From the NCBI GenBank assembly GCA_963169045.1, contig CAUJDF010000058.1, forward strand, positions 124,001-188,000: a stretch of 64,000 bases of DNA. The letters run 5' to 3'. Source of the DNA: Myxococcota bacterium (GTDB lineage: Bacteria; Myxococcota_A; Bradymonadia; UBA7976; UBA1532). The position numbers and the translations under genes are program-made. This document shows, in pieces, positions 26,809 through 37,484 of the stretch (the stretch's first letter is position 1; every line of letters begins with the position of its first letter). The notes below the pieces were generated by a model. The model saw only the letters and a program-made list of their open reading frames with translations. It did not search any database and was not told the origin of the DNA.

Positions 26809-27753
26809 TCACTGGCCGAAGCAGGCCTGGATGTCCGACTCGCCGCAGCCCGTGCAGTCGCGGGCACCCTCGCCGCAGTACTCCTGGGCGCAGCCGGTGG
26901 CGCACGCCTCATCGCCACCGCACTCGAAACCGCAGTTGACGGCCTGGCAGAACACGGCGGTGTTGCAGTTGCCACCGCCGCCACCGCCGCCCACGCCACC
27001 GCCGGCGCCACCGTTGCCACCATCGATGCCGGTCAGGCACCGCGCGGCGTCGTCGCAGCTGTCGGACGCGTTCACGCAGACCGCCACCTCCTGCAGGCCC
27101 TGCGACTCGCAGCTCTGAACGCACTCGCCCTGGCTGCCCACATCGGCGCCGCACTCGGAGAGCCGCGAGCAGGCCGAGGCACAGTCGCCGCTGCCGCCGC
27201 CACCGCCGCCACCGCCGCCGCCACCGCCGATGCCCTCGCAGGCGGACGCGTCCTGCTGGGCGTACTGACGGAGCGCCGCGCAGTTGTTGGCGACGGCCGC
27301 GCCGGCCTGACCGCGCTCCTCGTCGCTCGCCTCTTCGCAACCGGGCGCGCACTCGCTCTGAGCGGCCTGGGCGATATCATCCTGCGAGACGCCCTCGACG
27401 CCGCAGACGTCGATGATGCAGCCGAGCAACTGGACACACAGGTTGCCGCAGGCATCGGAAGGCAGCGGCGTCCCGTTGCCGCCGCCGAAGGGGTTGCCCC
27501 CGCCGTTCGCGCCACCGCCGCCACCGCCGGCACCGCCGCCGGCACCGCCGCCGCCGCCGCCCTGGCCGCCGCCGTTCTGGCCGCCGCCGTTCTGGCTGCC
27601 GCCGCCGAACAGCTTGCCGACGAAGTTGCCGCCGATGCTGCCGCCGCCGTTGCCGCCGCCGTCGTCGTCGTCGTCGTCGCTCTGACAGCCCGAGAACGTC
27701 ACGCCGAGCGCGGCCACGAGGTACGTGGCGTTGCGGAGGGTCAAGATCGCCAT
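26809..27753 (-). CDS. Gly-rich, Cys-containing lipoprotein of unknown function
   Basis: A 314-aa lipoprotein (Cys23 in VTFSGCQSDDD). Behind the lipidated Cys come an Asp stretch and about 70 residues dominated by Gly with some Asn and Gln. Three Cys-rich segments follow, separated by a second and third poly-Gly stretch; each has pairs such as CGNLCVQLLGC, CASACSRLSECG and CQAVNCGFECGGDEAC. This looks like helical hairpins held by disulfides, as in other myxobacterial lipoproteins with CxxxC repeats. No function can be given. It converges on moaB with a six-base gap. Confidence 0.8.
   Translation of the reverse strand: MAILTLRNATYLVAALGVTFSGCQSDDDDDDGGGNGGGSIGGNFVGKLFGGGSQNGGGQNGGGQGGGGGGAGGGAGGGGGGANGGGNPFGGGNGTPLPSDACGNLCVQLLGCIIDVCGVEGVSQDDIAQAAQSECAPGCEEASDEERGQAGAAVANNCAALRQYAQQDASACEGIGGGGGGGGGGGGSGDCASACSRLSECGADVGSQGECVQSCESQGLQEVAVCVNASDSCDDAARCLTGIDGGNGGAGGGVGGGGGGGNCNTAVFCQAVNCGFECGGDEACATGCAQEYCGEGARDCTGCGESDIQACFGQ
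27458..27655 (-). repeat. Poly-Gly coding low-complexity tract
   Basis: GCC/ACC-type triplets on the plus strand (Gly codons on the minus strand) make a simple-sequence tract in the Gly-rich lipoprotein. It is unlike the surrounding codons and probably variable in length. Confidence 0.8.
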
Positions 27754-27853
27754 GGTGTCGTCCTTTGCTGGTGGGCGGGTGGTTCCGCCGGAAGTTGGAA
27801 CGGCCGCAGTCTCATCGAACGCCCGAGGTCAAGTCAAATGCGACACCGACCTT

Positions 27854-29722
27854 TCAGTTCCCGAAATCGTCGGGCTGCTTCTCGTAGGGCGCCCAGTAGG
27901 GAATGTGATTGCCGCTCCCGATCCCCTGGTACGGCAGCCAGAACGCTGGAGAAGACGGATCCTGACCGTCGCCGGCTTGAGCGGGATCGATGCCCGTCAC
28001 CCAGATCTGCGGGCGGGCATCCTGCGCCCCGCTGTTGCGCAGCATGTGCCCGTAGTCGCGCAGGCTGCTGAAGGCGAGCCACAGTCGGCCGCGCCCGCTC
28101 GCCGGCGACCACTTGGGCCAGGAGTTGCCGAGCGCGCCCTCGCCGTTGGCGCGCACCATGTCGATCGGCGCCGCGTCGCTCCCCACGATCAGCAGCCAGA
28201 GGCGCGCGCTCGGATTGCCCATCTGGCCTTCGGCGGGCGTCCCCTGGCGATTGAAGGCGATGAACTGCCCGTCCGGCGAGTAGGCCGGGCGGTCATTGCT
28301 CTGGTCGCCGGACTGCTCGACGAGGATCCGCGGCTGGCCCCACTGGCCGTCGGCGCCCGCCACCCACTCGGCGATGCCGCCGAGGCTGATGCCCACGTCC
28401 GGCAGCGGGTTCAGACCCCGCTGACCCACCGAGGCGACGATGCGGCCGCCGTCCCAGGACCAGTCGGGCGAGCCGCCCACCATGCCTTGCGGCAGCGGCA
28501 GGGAGCCGGTCTGCATGCCGGTCCCGGCGTGACGGATGACGAGGTTGCCGCCCGAGCCGGCGACGACGTGCTCGGAGTCCGGGGCGAAGCTGGGGAAGTA
28601 GCCGGTGACGCCGGTCGGGTTGTAGGCGAGCCGGCGCGGGTCGTCGACGTCGCTCACCGCGAGGTCGCCGAACGGCGGGAAGGTGGTCCGCGTGAAGGCG
28701 ATGCGCGCGCCATCGCGCGAGAGGGCGTGGCACGCCGGGCAGTTGATCTCGGGGGCGACGACCGGGCTGAGGAAGGGCTCGGGCTCGGTGTCCTCGGCGG
28801 CGAGCCGCATGATGCCGGCGTCGCTCGTGGACCAGTAGTAGATGGCGCCCATCAGCTTCGACGTGTCGATGAGGTAGACCTGCTCGGGCGCCGCGCAGGC
28901 GTCGGCCCCCGCGGCGCCGAGGCCGCGCAGGCGGAAGCGGAGCTGCCCGCCCGCCGCCGTGTCGAGCAGCCGCACCCAGGCCTCGCCGCCGGGGGTCAGC
29001 TCGTTGCCCGCCGTGTACCAGCGCGTGACCTGCTCGCCGACGCGGAACTCGGCCTCGAACAGCGTGTGGCCCGAAGCCGCCCACTGCCACGTCACGCCGC
29101 GGATGTTGCGCGGGAAGGCGGTGAACGCCTCGGGATACTCGAGGCGCGGCGCGCAGTTCTGGCCCTCGCCGGCGGTGGCGAAGCGCTCGGGGGCGTCCTG
29201 CGGCGCGCCGGGCTCGAGGATGGCCTCCGTGCCGAGGATGCGGACGACCGCCGCGGCGGTGTCGCCGTCGTGCTGGCCGAAGATCCGGGCCGTGCCGAGC
29301 GGGCCGGCGGGCGTGAAGACGCCGGTGTCGGGCGCGACGTCGCCGAGGTCCGGCGGATCGACGAGCCACTCGACGTCGGCGGGCGCCACCGCGACCGTGC
29401 GTCCACCCTGGTAGCGCAGCACCGCTTGCATCTGCAGCGCCGGCGCCCGGCCGGCGGCCATCACCAGCTCCGCCTCCTCGGGCAGGATCTGCAGCGTGCC
29501 CCGCCCGTCGGGGGGCGCGGCATCGGGCGTCAGCGCGTCGCCGGGCGCCGCGTCGCGCGCCGCGTCGGGCGTCGCCGCGTCGACCGGCGCCACCGCGCCG
29601 TCCGCGCCGGCGGCGTCGACGTCGACGCCGCGGACCAAACCGGAGTCGGCGCCGGACGCCTCCTCGGTCGAGTCGCCGCACGCGACGACGAACACCGCCA
29701 GCAGCAGCCAGGCCGAACGCAT
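27854..29722 (-). CDS. TolB-like beta-propeller lipoprotein with a CxxCH motif
   Basis: The ATG at 29722 has GGGAGG nine bases upstream and gives a 622-aa lipoprotein with Cys15. An Asp/Ala-rich linker with DAATPDAARDAAPGDA precedes a beta-sandwich region. From about residue 330 the chain has WD40/TolB-like strands: DGARIAFTRT, FPSFAPDSEHVVAGSG, PDWSWDGGRIVASVG, RPAYSPDGQFIAFNRQ and WPKWSPASGRGRLWLAFSS. At about residue 330 the motif CPACH could bind a c-type haem covalently. Similar CxxCH-propeller proteins occur in myxobacterial genomes; the role is unknown. An in-frame ATG at 29782 is upstream but lacks a ribosome site. Confidence 0.85.
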   Translation of the reverse strand: MRSAWLLLAVFVVACGDSTEEASGADSGLVRGVDVDAAGADGAVAPVDAATPDAARDAAPGDALTPDAAPPDGRGTLQILPEEAELVMAAGRAPALQMQAVLRYQGGRTVAVAPADVEWLVDPPDLGDVAPDTGVFTPAGPLGTARIFGQHDGDTAAAVVRILGTEAILEPGAPQDAPERFATAGEGQNCAPRLEYPEAFTAFPRNIRGVTWQWAASGHTLFEAEFRVGEQVTRWYTAGNELTPGGEAWVRLLDTAAGGQLRFRLRGLGAAGADACAAPEQVYLIDTSKLMGAIYYWSTSDAGIMRLAAEDTEPEPFLSPVVAPEINCPACHALSRDGARIAFTRTTFPPFGDLAVSDVDDPRRLAYNPTGVTGYFPSFAPDSEHVVAGSGGNLVIRHAGTGMQTGSLPLPQGMVGGSPDWSWDGGRIVASVGQRGLNPLPDVGISLGGIAEWVAGADGQWGQPRILVEQSGDQSNDRPAYSPDGQFIAFNRQGTPAEGQMGNPSARLWLLIVGSDAAPIDMVRANGEGALGNSWPKWSPASGRGRLWLAFSSLRDYGHMLRNSGAQDARPQIWVTGIDPAQAGDGQDPSSPAFWLPYQGIGSGNHIPYWAPYEKQPDDFGN

Positions 29723-29829
29723 CTTGCCGCACCTCCCCGCACGAGACGTCACAGGGTTCCACGATCGGCGCGCGCGCCTCAAGAGCCTGGGCCTTTACGT
29801 GGCCCGCGAATGCGACTAGTACGGGAGTC

Positions 29830-31626
29830 ATGGTACGCGACACCATCCCGCACCGCCTTCTCGAACGCGCCCGGGAACAGGGCGATCGGCCGGCCCTGTG
29901 GCATCAGCACGACGGCGTCTGGCGCGCCATCGGCTGGCGCGAGTACGCCGACCGTTGCCGCGCCTTCGCCGGCGCGCTGCTCGCCGAGGGCAACGTCCCG
30001 GGCGACGCGGTGGCGATCATGGGCAACAACTGCCCGGAGTGGCTGATCGCCGACCTCGGCGCGATGTTCGCGCGCGGCGTCGCCGCCGGCATCTACCAGA
30101 CGTCGACGCCCGAACAGGCCGCCTACGTGGCGGGGCACTGCGAGGCGAAGGTCGTCGTCGTCGAGGACGCCGAGCAGTACCGGAAGATCGCCGCGATGCG
30201 CGATCGGCTCCCGGCCCTGCGCCGCATCGTGATGGTGCGCGACGCCGAATCGGTGGACGACCCGCAGGCGGTCTCGTTCGCGTCCTTCCTGGCGCGTGGC
30301 GACAAGCACCGCGGCGAGGTCGATCGCCGCCTCGACGAGATCAACGACGTCGACCTCGCGACGCTGATCTATACGAGCGGCACGACCGGCCCCCCCAAGG
30401 GCGTGATGCTCAGCCACGGCAACCTGGCGTTCACGTCGCACCTCGCCGTCGAGATCTTCGGCCAGGCGACGCAGGACGACTGCATCGTCTCCTACCTGCC
30501 GCTGTCGCACATCGCCGAGCAGATGCTCTCGCTCCACGTCCCGATCAGCGCTGGCTTTCCGGTGTGGATCGCCGACCGCTTCGACCGCGTGAAGGAGACC
30601 CTGATCGCCGCCCGGCCGACGATCTTCCTCGGCGTGCCGCGCGTCTGGGAGAAGTTCAAGGCGGCGATGGAAGCGAAGCTCGCCGAGGCCACCGGCGTGA
30701 AGAAGGCCATCGTCCAGTGGGCGCGCAAGGTGGGTGCCGAGGCCGGCCCGCAGATCGTCGCGAAGGGCGCCGCCAACGGCCTGCTCGGTCTACAGCACCA
30801 GGTCGCCGACCGCCTGTTCTACGGGAAGGTCAAGCAGGCGCTCGGCCTCGACCGCTTGCGCTGCGCGGTGAGCGGCGCCGCGCCGATCGGCCGGGACGTG
30901 CTCGACTTCTTCCTGTCGATCAACGTGGTCATCCACGAGGTGTACGGGCAGAGCGAGGATTGCGGACCGACGACCTTCAACCAGCCCTTTCCCGGCAAAC
31001 GCAAGATCGGGACGGTGGGCCAGCCGGTGCCCGGCGTGCAGGTGCGCATCGCCGAGGACGGCGAGATCCTCGTGCGCGGCCAGAACGTCTTCGTCGGCTA
31101 CTACAAAGAGCCGGCGGCCACCGCCGAGGCGCTCGCCGACGGCTGGCTGCACTCCGGCGACATCGGCGAGTTCGACGGCCAGGGCTTCCTGCGGATCACC
31201 GACCGCAAGAAGGACCTGATCATCACCGCCGGCGGCAAGAACGTGGCGCCGCAGAACATCGAGAAGCAGCTGCGCGGCATCGAGGGCGTGGGCAACGCCG
31301 TGGTGATCGGCGACCGGCGCAAGTACCTCGTCGCGCTGCTGACGCTCGATCCCGAGGCGGCGCCGGCGCTCGCCGCGCGCAACGGCTGGCCGGCGAGCCT
31401 CGACGAGCTCGCGCGCGCGCCCGGCTTTCGCGCCCACGTTCAGGCGGGCATCGACGCCGCCAACAAGCAGCTCGCGCAGTACGAATCGATCAAGCGATTT
31501 GCCTTGCTTCCCAACGACTTCAGCGTCGAGAGCGGCGAGCTGACCCCGACGCAGAAGGTGAAGCGCAAGGTCGTGTACGAAAAGCACGCGACCGTGATCG
31601 AAGGCCTCTACGCCGAAGCCAACTGA
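29830..31626 (+). CDS. Long-chain fatty acid-CoA ligase (AMP-forming)
   Basis: A 598-aa ANL-superfamily enzyme of the FadD15/long-chain type. The P-loop YTSGTTGPPKGVMLSHGNL is near residue 180, the A5-type motif VYGQSEDCGP near 375, GDIGEFDGQGFLRITDRKKD near 445, and the C-terminal Lys in LTPTQKVKRK. It activates fatty acids to acyl-CoA through acyl-adenylate. The converging acyl-CoA dehydrogenase gene suggests beta-oxidation or lipid remodelling. The ATG at 29830 begins with the typical TIPHRLLERAR helix. Confidence 0.94.
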   Translation: MVRDTIPHRLLERAREQGDRPALWHQHDGVWRAIGWREYADRCRAFAGALLAEGNVPGDAVAIMGNNCPEWLIADLGAMFARGVAAGIYQTSTPEQAAYVAGHCEAKVVVVEDAEQYRKIAAMRDRLPALRRIVMVRDAESVDDPQAVSFASFLARGDKHRGEVDRRLDEINDVDLATLIYTSGTTGPPKGVMLSHGNLAFTSHLAVEIFGQATQDDCIVSYLPLSHIAEQMLSLHVPISAGFPVWIADRFDRVKETLIAARPTIFLGVPRVWEKFKAAMEAKLAEATGVKKAIVQWARKVGAEAGPQIVAKGAANGLLGLQHQVADRLFYGKVKQALGLDRLRCAVSGAAPIGRDVLDFFLSINVVIHEVYGQSEDCGPTTFNQPFPGKRKIGTVGQPVPGVQVRIAEDGEILVRGQNVFVGYYKEPAATAEALADGWLHSGDIGEFDGQGFLRITDRKKDLIITAGGKNVAPQNIEKQLRGIEGVGNAVVIGDRRKYLVALLTLDPEAAPALAARNGWPASLDELARAPGFRAHVQAGIDAANKQLAQYESIKRFALLPNDFSVESGELTPTQKVKRKVVYEKHATVIEGLYAEAN

Positions 31627-31643
31627 CGCGACGGCACGGGCGC

Positions 31644-32789
31644 CTACTGGAGCCCGAGCCCCCAACGGACGATCACCTCGTTCATCACCTCCGACGTGCC
31701 GCCGCCGATGGCGAGCAGTCGCGCGTCGCGGCTGAGGCGCTCGGCGCGCGACTCGCGCATGTAGCCCATGCCGCCGAGGATCTGCACCGCCTCGCGGCAG
31801 ACGCTCTCCGCGGTGCGCGCGGCGAAGTTCTTGGCCGCCGAGACCTCCGCCGGGATGGCCTCGCCCGCGGCGACACGACGGGCGACGGCGTAGTTGAGCT
31901 CCCGGGTGGCGAGCGTCTCGGTGGCCATGTCGGCGAGCTTGTGGCGGATGACCTGGAAACGAGCGATGGGGCGACCGAACGCCTCGCGCTCGCGGGCATA
32001 GGCGATCGCGTCGGCGAGGCAGATCTCGGCGGTGGCGTGGCCCATGAAGGCGAGGGCGAGGCGCTCCTGCTGGAAGTTGCGCATGAGCGCGACGAAGCCG
32101 CTGCCCTCCGGGCCGATACGGTTCCCGGCGGGGACGCGCACGTCGGCGAACGCGAGCTCGGCGGTGTCGCTCGCGCGCCACCCGGTCTTCTTGAGCGCGC
32201 GCGACACCTCGAAGCCGGGCGTGCCGCGCTCGACGACGAAGAAGGTCAACCCGCCGTGCGGGTCGTCGCCCGTCCGCGCGAGGACCGTCACGAGGTCGGC
32301 GCGGCAACCGCTCGTGATGAACATCTTGGCGCCGTTGAGCACGTACGTCTCGCCATCGCGGACCGCGCGCGTCCGCACCCCGGCCACGTCGCTGCCGGTG
32401 CCGGGCTCGGTGATCGCGAGCGCGGCGACCCGCTCGCCGGCGAGCACCGGCGGGACGAAGCGCCGCTTCTGCTCTTCATCGCCCAGAAAGAGGATGGGCG
32501 GCAGCGCGATGCCGTGGGAGCCGAGCCCGGCGACGACGCCCGTCGTGCCGCCCCAGAGCAGGCCCTCGATGCCGACGAGCGGTAGGAGGGCGTCCTCTCC
32601 AGCGCCGCCATAGGCCTCGGGGAAGCCGGCGCCGAGGATGCCCGCAGCCGCCGCGCGGCCATACAGCTCGCGCGGGAAGAGCTCGGCCTCCTCCCACTCG
32701 AGCGCATGCGGCTCGATCTCTCGCTGCGCGAACTTCCGACAGAGGTCCCGGTACGGTCCGTAGGGTGCTTCCAGCGATTTCGCTTTCAT
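31644..32789 (-). CDS. Acyl-CoA dehydrogenase
   Basis: A 381-aa FAD enzyme. It shows the signatures ALAITEPGTGSDVAG (about residue 125), GAKMFITSGC, the FQQERLALA helix, and the C-terminal QILGGMGYMRESRAERLSRD with the Glu region near the active site; the catalytic base region IGGGTSEVMNEVI is also present. It oxidises acyl-CoA to enoyl-CoA in the cytoplasm. The ATG at 32789 starts at the usual helix. It is convergent with the acyl-CoA ligase gene. Confidence 0.95.
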   Translation of the reverse strand: MKAKSLEAPYGPYRDLCRKFAQREIEPHALEWEEAELFPRELYGRAAAAGILGAGFPEAYGGAGEDALLPLVGIEGLLWGGTTGVVAGLGSHGIALPPILFLGDEEQKRRFVPPVLAGERVAALAITEPGTGSDVAGVRTRAVRDGETYVLNGAKMFITSGCRADLVTVLARTGDDPHGGLTFFVVERGTPGFEVSRALKKTGWRASDTAELAFADVRVPAGNRIGPEGSGFVALMRNFQQERLALAFMGHATAEICLADAIAYAREREAFGRPIARFQVIRHKLADMATETLATRELNYAVARRVAAGEAIPAEVSAAKNFAARTAESVCREAVQILGGMGYMRESRAERLSRDARLLAIGGGTSEVMNEVIVRWGLGLQ

Positions 32790-32803
32790 GTCGCGATGAT
32801 GCC

Positions 32804-33427
32804 TCAGGTCAGGAGCGAGAGCAGCGCTCGTCCGCGTTGCAGGCCGAGCTGCAGCCAACGTTCGACGAGCGGCATGCGGCCGACCGCCGCCACGGCGGTC
32901 ACCCCGAAGAGCAGCGTCGCGAACGCCGCGACGGCCACGAAGGATGGGATGAGGCCGCCCTGGCGCAGGTCCGGCTGCTGCGGACGCGTCTCGAGGAGTG
33001 AGGTCAGCGCGTGATAGCCCCAGGTGAGGCCGAGCAAGGCCACGAACCAGGGGCGCTGCGCCTGGGCCACGAGCGGCGCGAACGGCAGCGCGAGCAGCGT
33101 CAGCGTGGGGACTGCGTACGGGGCGAGCCGGATGAGCGTCGAGCCGCGCCCGTCGTACACCACCTCGCCTCCGCCGTCGGCCGCGAGCAGCTGTCGCGGG
33201 CGGCGGAAGAGCGCCAGTGCCGTCAGCAGGTGGGTCATCTCGTGTTCGAGGATCGGCAGCAGCGGCAGCTTGCGCACGAGCAGCCAGCCGATCGCCGCGC
33301 CCGCGAGCACGCCCCCGCCAAACCACGGCGCGGTCGGCTGCCGCGTCCAGTCGGGCGCGATGTCGGCGAGCGCGAGGCCGAGCGGCACCGCCGACAGCAG
33401 CCCGACGAGCGCCAGCAGCCACGTCAC
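32804..33427 (-). CDS. Membrane protein with HExxH, possible M50-type peptidase-like
   Basis: A 207-aa protein with about five membrane segments. HEMTH at residues 62-66 sits at the end of the second segment, as in site-2-protease-like or DUF3267-like membrane metalloproteins. A second metal ligand motif (such as a later NxxPxxxxDG) is not evident, so activity is uncertain. The GTG at 33427 is the start of the frame; the ribosome site is weak. It is 14 bp upstream of the acyl-CoA dehydrogenase gene and may be cotranscribed with it. Confidence 0.7.
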   Translation of the reverse strand: MTWLLALVGLLSAVPLGLALADIAPDWTRQPTAPWFGGGVLAGAAIGWLLVRKLPLLPILEHEMTHLLTALALFRRPRQLLAADGGGEVVYDGRGSTLIRLAPYAVPTLTLLALPFAPLVAQAQRPWFVALLGLTWGYHALTSLLETRPQQPDLRQGGLIPSFVAVAAFATLLFGVTAVAAVGRMPLVERWLQLGLQRGRALLSLLT

Positions 33428-33503
33428 GGGGGGAGCGCTCCCATCGGGAATGCTTGTCGCGTGGACCGGCCGCCTCGGTCAAGCCGCGGCGGCGCACGAA
33501 ACG

Positions 33504-33531
33504 AAAAGGGCCGCGAGAACGCGGCCCTTTT
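33504..33531 (-). terminator. Rho-independent terminator of ssrA
   Basis: Perfect 12-bp stem AAAAGGGCCGCG (33504-33515) with CGCGGCCCTTTT (33520-33531) around a four-base loop, 12 bp past the tmRNA 3' end on the minus strand. The arms end in A4/T4, so it works on the minus strand and possibly on both. Confidence 0.93.
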
Positions 33532-33543
33532 CACGGGTACGGG

Positions 33544-33908
33544 TGGTGGAGGCGCCGGGAGTCGAACCCGGGTCCGGAAACGATCGGCAAACCTGGCGTC
33601 TACATGTGTGTTCCGTGATTTGTGTTTTCCGGTCGGACGCCCACGGACAGGCTTCCTTCCAGAGGTTCCCGAACTGATCTCGCCTTGGGTCGTATCGGGT
33701 GACTTCCCGCGGCTATCCCACTGGCATGACACGGTGATGGACCCGTGGGCCCTGACCACCACCGCGGGACCTCAACTGTTTTTAGGCAGCGAGAGCCAGC
33801 TCAACGTCGTCGTTGGCATTTGTGTTTTTCCAGCCTTTTTACGCGCTGACCGGGAAGCGCGACATGCAACCAGGGCTTCAACATCCCCGTCGAAACCGTG
33901 ACGCCCCC
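33544..33908 (-). ncRNA. ssrA: Transfer-messenger RNA
   Basis: On the minus strand the 5' end GGGGGCGTCACGGTTTCGACGG (33908 on) pairs with the 3' end CGCCTCC-A-CCA (to 33544), giving the alanine tRNA-like acceptor, and the T-arm GGGTTCGACTCCC is present. CCA is encoded. The tag reading frame, near 33820-33785, codes for ANDDVELALAA and ends in TAA, matching the ALAA degradation tag. It frees stalled ribosomes together with SmpB, whose gene is just upstream. Confidence 0.97.
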
Positions 33909-33937
33909 ACTTTTCACAGAACCGCTGAGCTTTCGGG

Positions 33938-33966
33938 ACGTTAGGCACCGACGGCGCCCACGTCAA
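33938..33966 (-). promoter_or_regulatory. Promoter for ssrA
   Basis: TTGACG (33966-33961), 17-bp spacer and TAACGT (33943-33938) on the minus strand. The -35 box overlaps the TGA stop of smpB (33965-33963). A start near 33931 would give a leader of about 24 nt before the mature tmRNA. Confidence 0.6.
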
Positions 33967-34418
33967 CCCCGATAACGATCCATCTCGCGCCGGTCTTCCT
34001 TGTCGCGCTCGAGCCGACGCTTGTCGATGTTCTTTCGGCCCTTGCCGAGGCCGAACAGCAGCTTGACCCGGCCGTCCTTGAAGTAGAGCTCCATCGGCAC
34101 CGCCGTGTAGCCCTCCTTCTGCAGTGCGTCGCCCACCTTCTCGATCTCGTGGGCGTGGAGCAGCAGCTTGCGCGGGCGCGTGGGCTCGTGCTGGGAGTAG
34201 CCGGCGTTGCTGTACTCGGGGATGTGCACCGCCACGAGCCAGGCTTCGCCGCGCTCCACCTTCACGTAGCCTTCGCCGAGGGTGACCTTGCCGCCGCGCA
34301 GCGTCTTCACCTCAGAGCCACGCAGGACGAGGCCCGCCTCGTAGGTGTCGTCGATCTCGTAGTCGAAACGCGCGCGACGGTTGGTCGCGATGGCCTTCTG
34401 ACCCGTCTTCTTCGCCAT
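33963..34418 (-). CDS. smpB: SsrA-binding protein SmpB
   Basis: A 151-aa protein of normal length. Conserved blocks: AIATNRRARFDYEIDDTYEAGLVL, GSEVKTLR, EAWLVAVHIPEYSNAGY, PTRPRKLLLH, and the Lys/Arg-rich C-terminal tail GKGRKNIDKRRLERDKEDRR. It brings tmRNA to stalled ribosomes. The ATG at 34418 starts at MAKKTGQK; a longer open frame runs into rnpB and is not real. It lies between rnpB and ssrA on the same strand. Confidence 0.97.
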   Translation of the reverse strand: MAKKTGQKAIATNRRARFDYEIDDTYEAGLVLRGSEVKTLRGGKVTLGEGYVKVERGEAWLVAVHIPEYSNAGYSQHEPTRPRKLLLHAHEIEKVGDALQKEGYTAVPMELYFKDGRVKLLFGLGKGRKNIDKRRLERDKEDRREMDRYRG

Positions 34419-34444
34419 CGCCGGACCCCTCGCCAGAAAAGGAC

Positions 34445-34474
34445 GGGGCCCCGCGGCTTGCGTCGCGGGGCCCC
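34445..34474 (-). terminator. Rho-independent terminator of rnpB
   Basis: An 11-bp GC stem, 34445-34455 with 34464-34474 (GGGGCCCCGCG and its complement), followed on the minus strand by GTCCTTTTCT. It is just past the RNase P RNA 3' end. Confidence 0.85.
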
Positions 34475-34482
34475 GGAAAAAA

Positions 34483-34866
<384 letters not shown>

Positions 34867-34882
<16 letters not shown>

Positions 34883-35604
34883 ACCTCTGGTTCACCGTCG
34901 GTCGGGCGATAGATTAGGAACCGATTGCAGTAGGTGCAAGTCTCGAGCGTCTCCATGCGCTGCAGGCGAATGAACGTCTGCGGCGCCACGGACATGCGGC
35001 ACGCCGTGCACGTCGGCGCCGCGATCGGCACCACCGCCACGCCCTGGCGCGCCTTGGAGATACGTTCGTACTTGCTCGTGAGGTCCCGCGGCAGCTTGCC
35101 GCTCAGGGCGCTCCGCCGGCCGGTCAGCTCGGTCACGCCCGCCTCGCGCTCCGCGATGCGCCGCACGAGGTCGGCCTCGGTGGCCTGCATCTCGGCGAGC
35201 AGCGACTCGCGGTCCTTCTGACGCCGCCGATGCTCGGACTCCGACGCCTCGAGCTGCTCGAGGAGCTTGACGAGATCTTCGTTGCGCTGCTGGGTCGTGC
35301 GCTTGGCGGTCTCGAGCTCGCGCGTCGCCGCCTGCTGCTCGCGCTGATGGGTCAGGGTGTTGAGGCGCTGGCGGGAGCGGGCGATGTTCGCCTCGGACTC
35401 CTTGATGTCGGCCTCTTTCGCCTCGCAGAGACCACGCACCTCGGCGAGCTTCGCGCCGCGGATCGACAGGATCTCGTCGAGTGCGGCCAGCGCCTGCTGG
35501 TTCTCCTTGCGCATCTCCTCGAGCTGCGATCGCAGCTGGCTGAGGTCGCGCAAGGCGTCGTCGATCTGCTGGAGTTCCAGCAGCATCGAGAGCGTTTCGT
35601 TCAC
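34867..35604 (-). CDS. Coiled-coil protein with C4 zinc ribbon (CT398-like)
   Basis: A 245-aa protein. Residues 1-165 are a long Glu/Arg/Gln-rich antiparallel coiled coil; the C-terminus is a zinc ribbon with CTACRMSV and CTYCNRFLIY. This is the CT398/Cpn-type family, widespread, with suspected roles near RNA or secretion but no proven function. The GTG at 35604 has GGGAGG four bases upstream and matches the family start (ETLSMLLELQQID). The upstream part of the open frame overlaps the tRNA and is rejected. Its stop codon lies inside the 5' end of rnpB. Confidence 0.9.
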
Positions 35605-35649
35605 TTCGCCTCCCGGGTCTTCGCCAAATTTGCTCGGGCCGGGGGCGGG

Positions 35650-35723
35650 TGGGCCCACCAGGATTCGAACCTGGGACCTGACCGGTTATGAGCCGGCAGC
35701 TCTCACCGCTGAGCTATGGGCCC
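35650..35723 (-). tRNA. tRNA with CAT anticodon (Met, or Ile2)
   Basis: A 74-nt cloverleaf on the minus strand: acceptor GGGCCCA/TGGGCCC, D-arm AGCTCAGCGGTGAGAGCT, anticodon arm CCGG-CTCATAA-CCGG, T-arm CCAGG-TTCGAAT-CCTGG. The anticodon is CAT and the discriminator A. CCA is not encoded. Acceptor start GGG and lack of a C1-A72 mismatch exclude initiator tRNA. Elongator Met and lysidine-modified Ile cannot be told apart here. Confidence 0.95.
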
Positions 35724-35735
35724 CGATGCCCCCGA

Positions 35736-37484
<1,749 letters not shown>

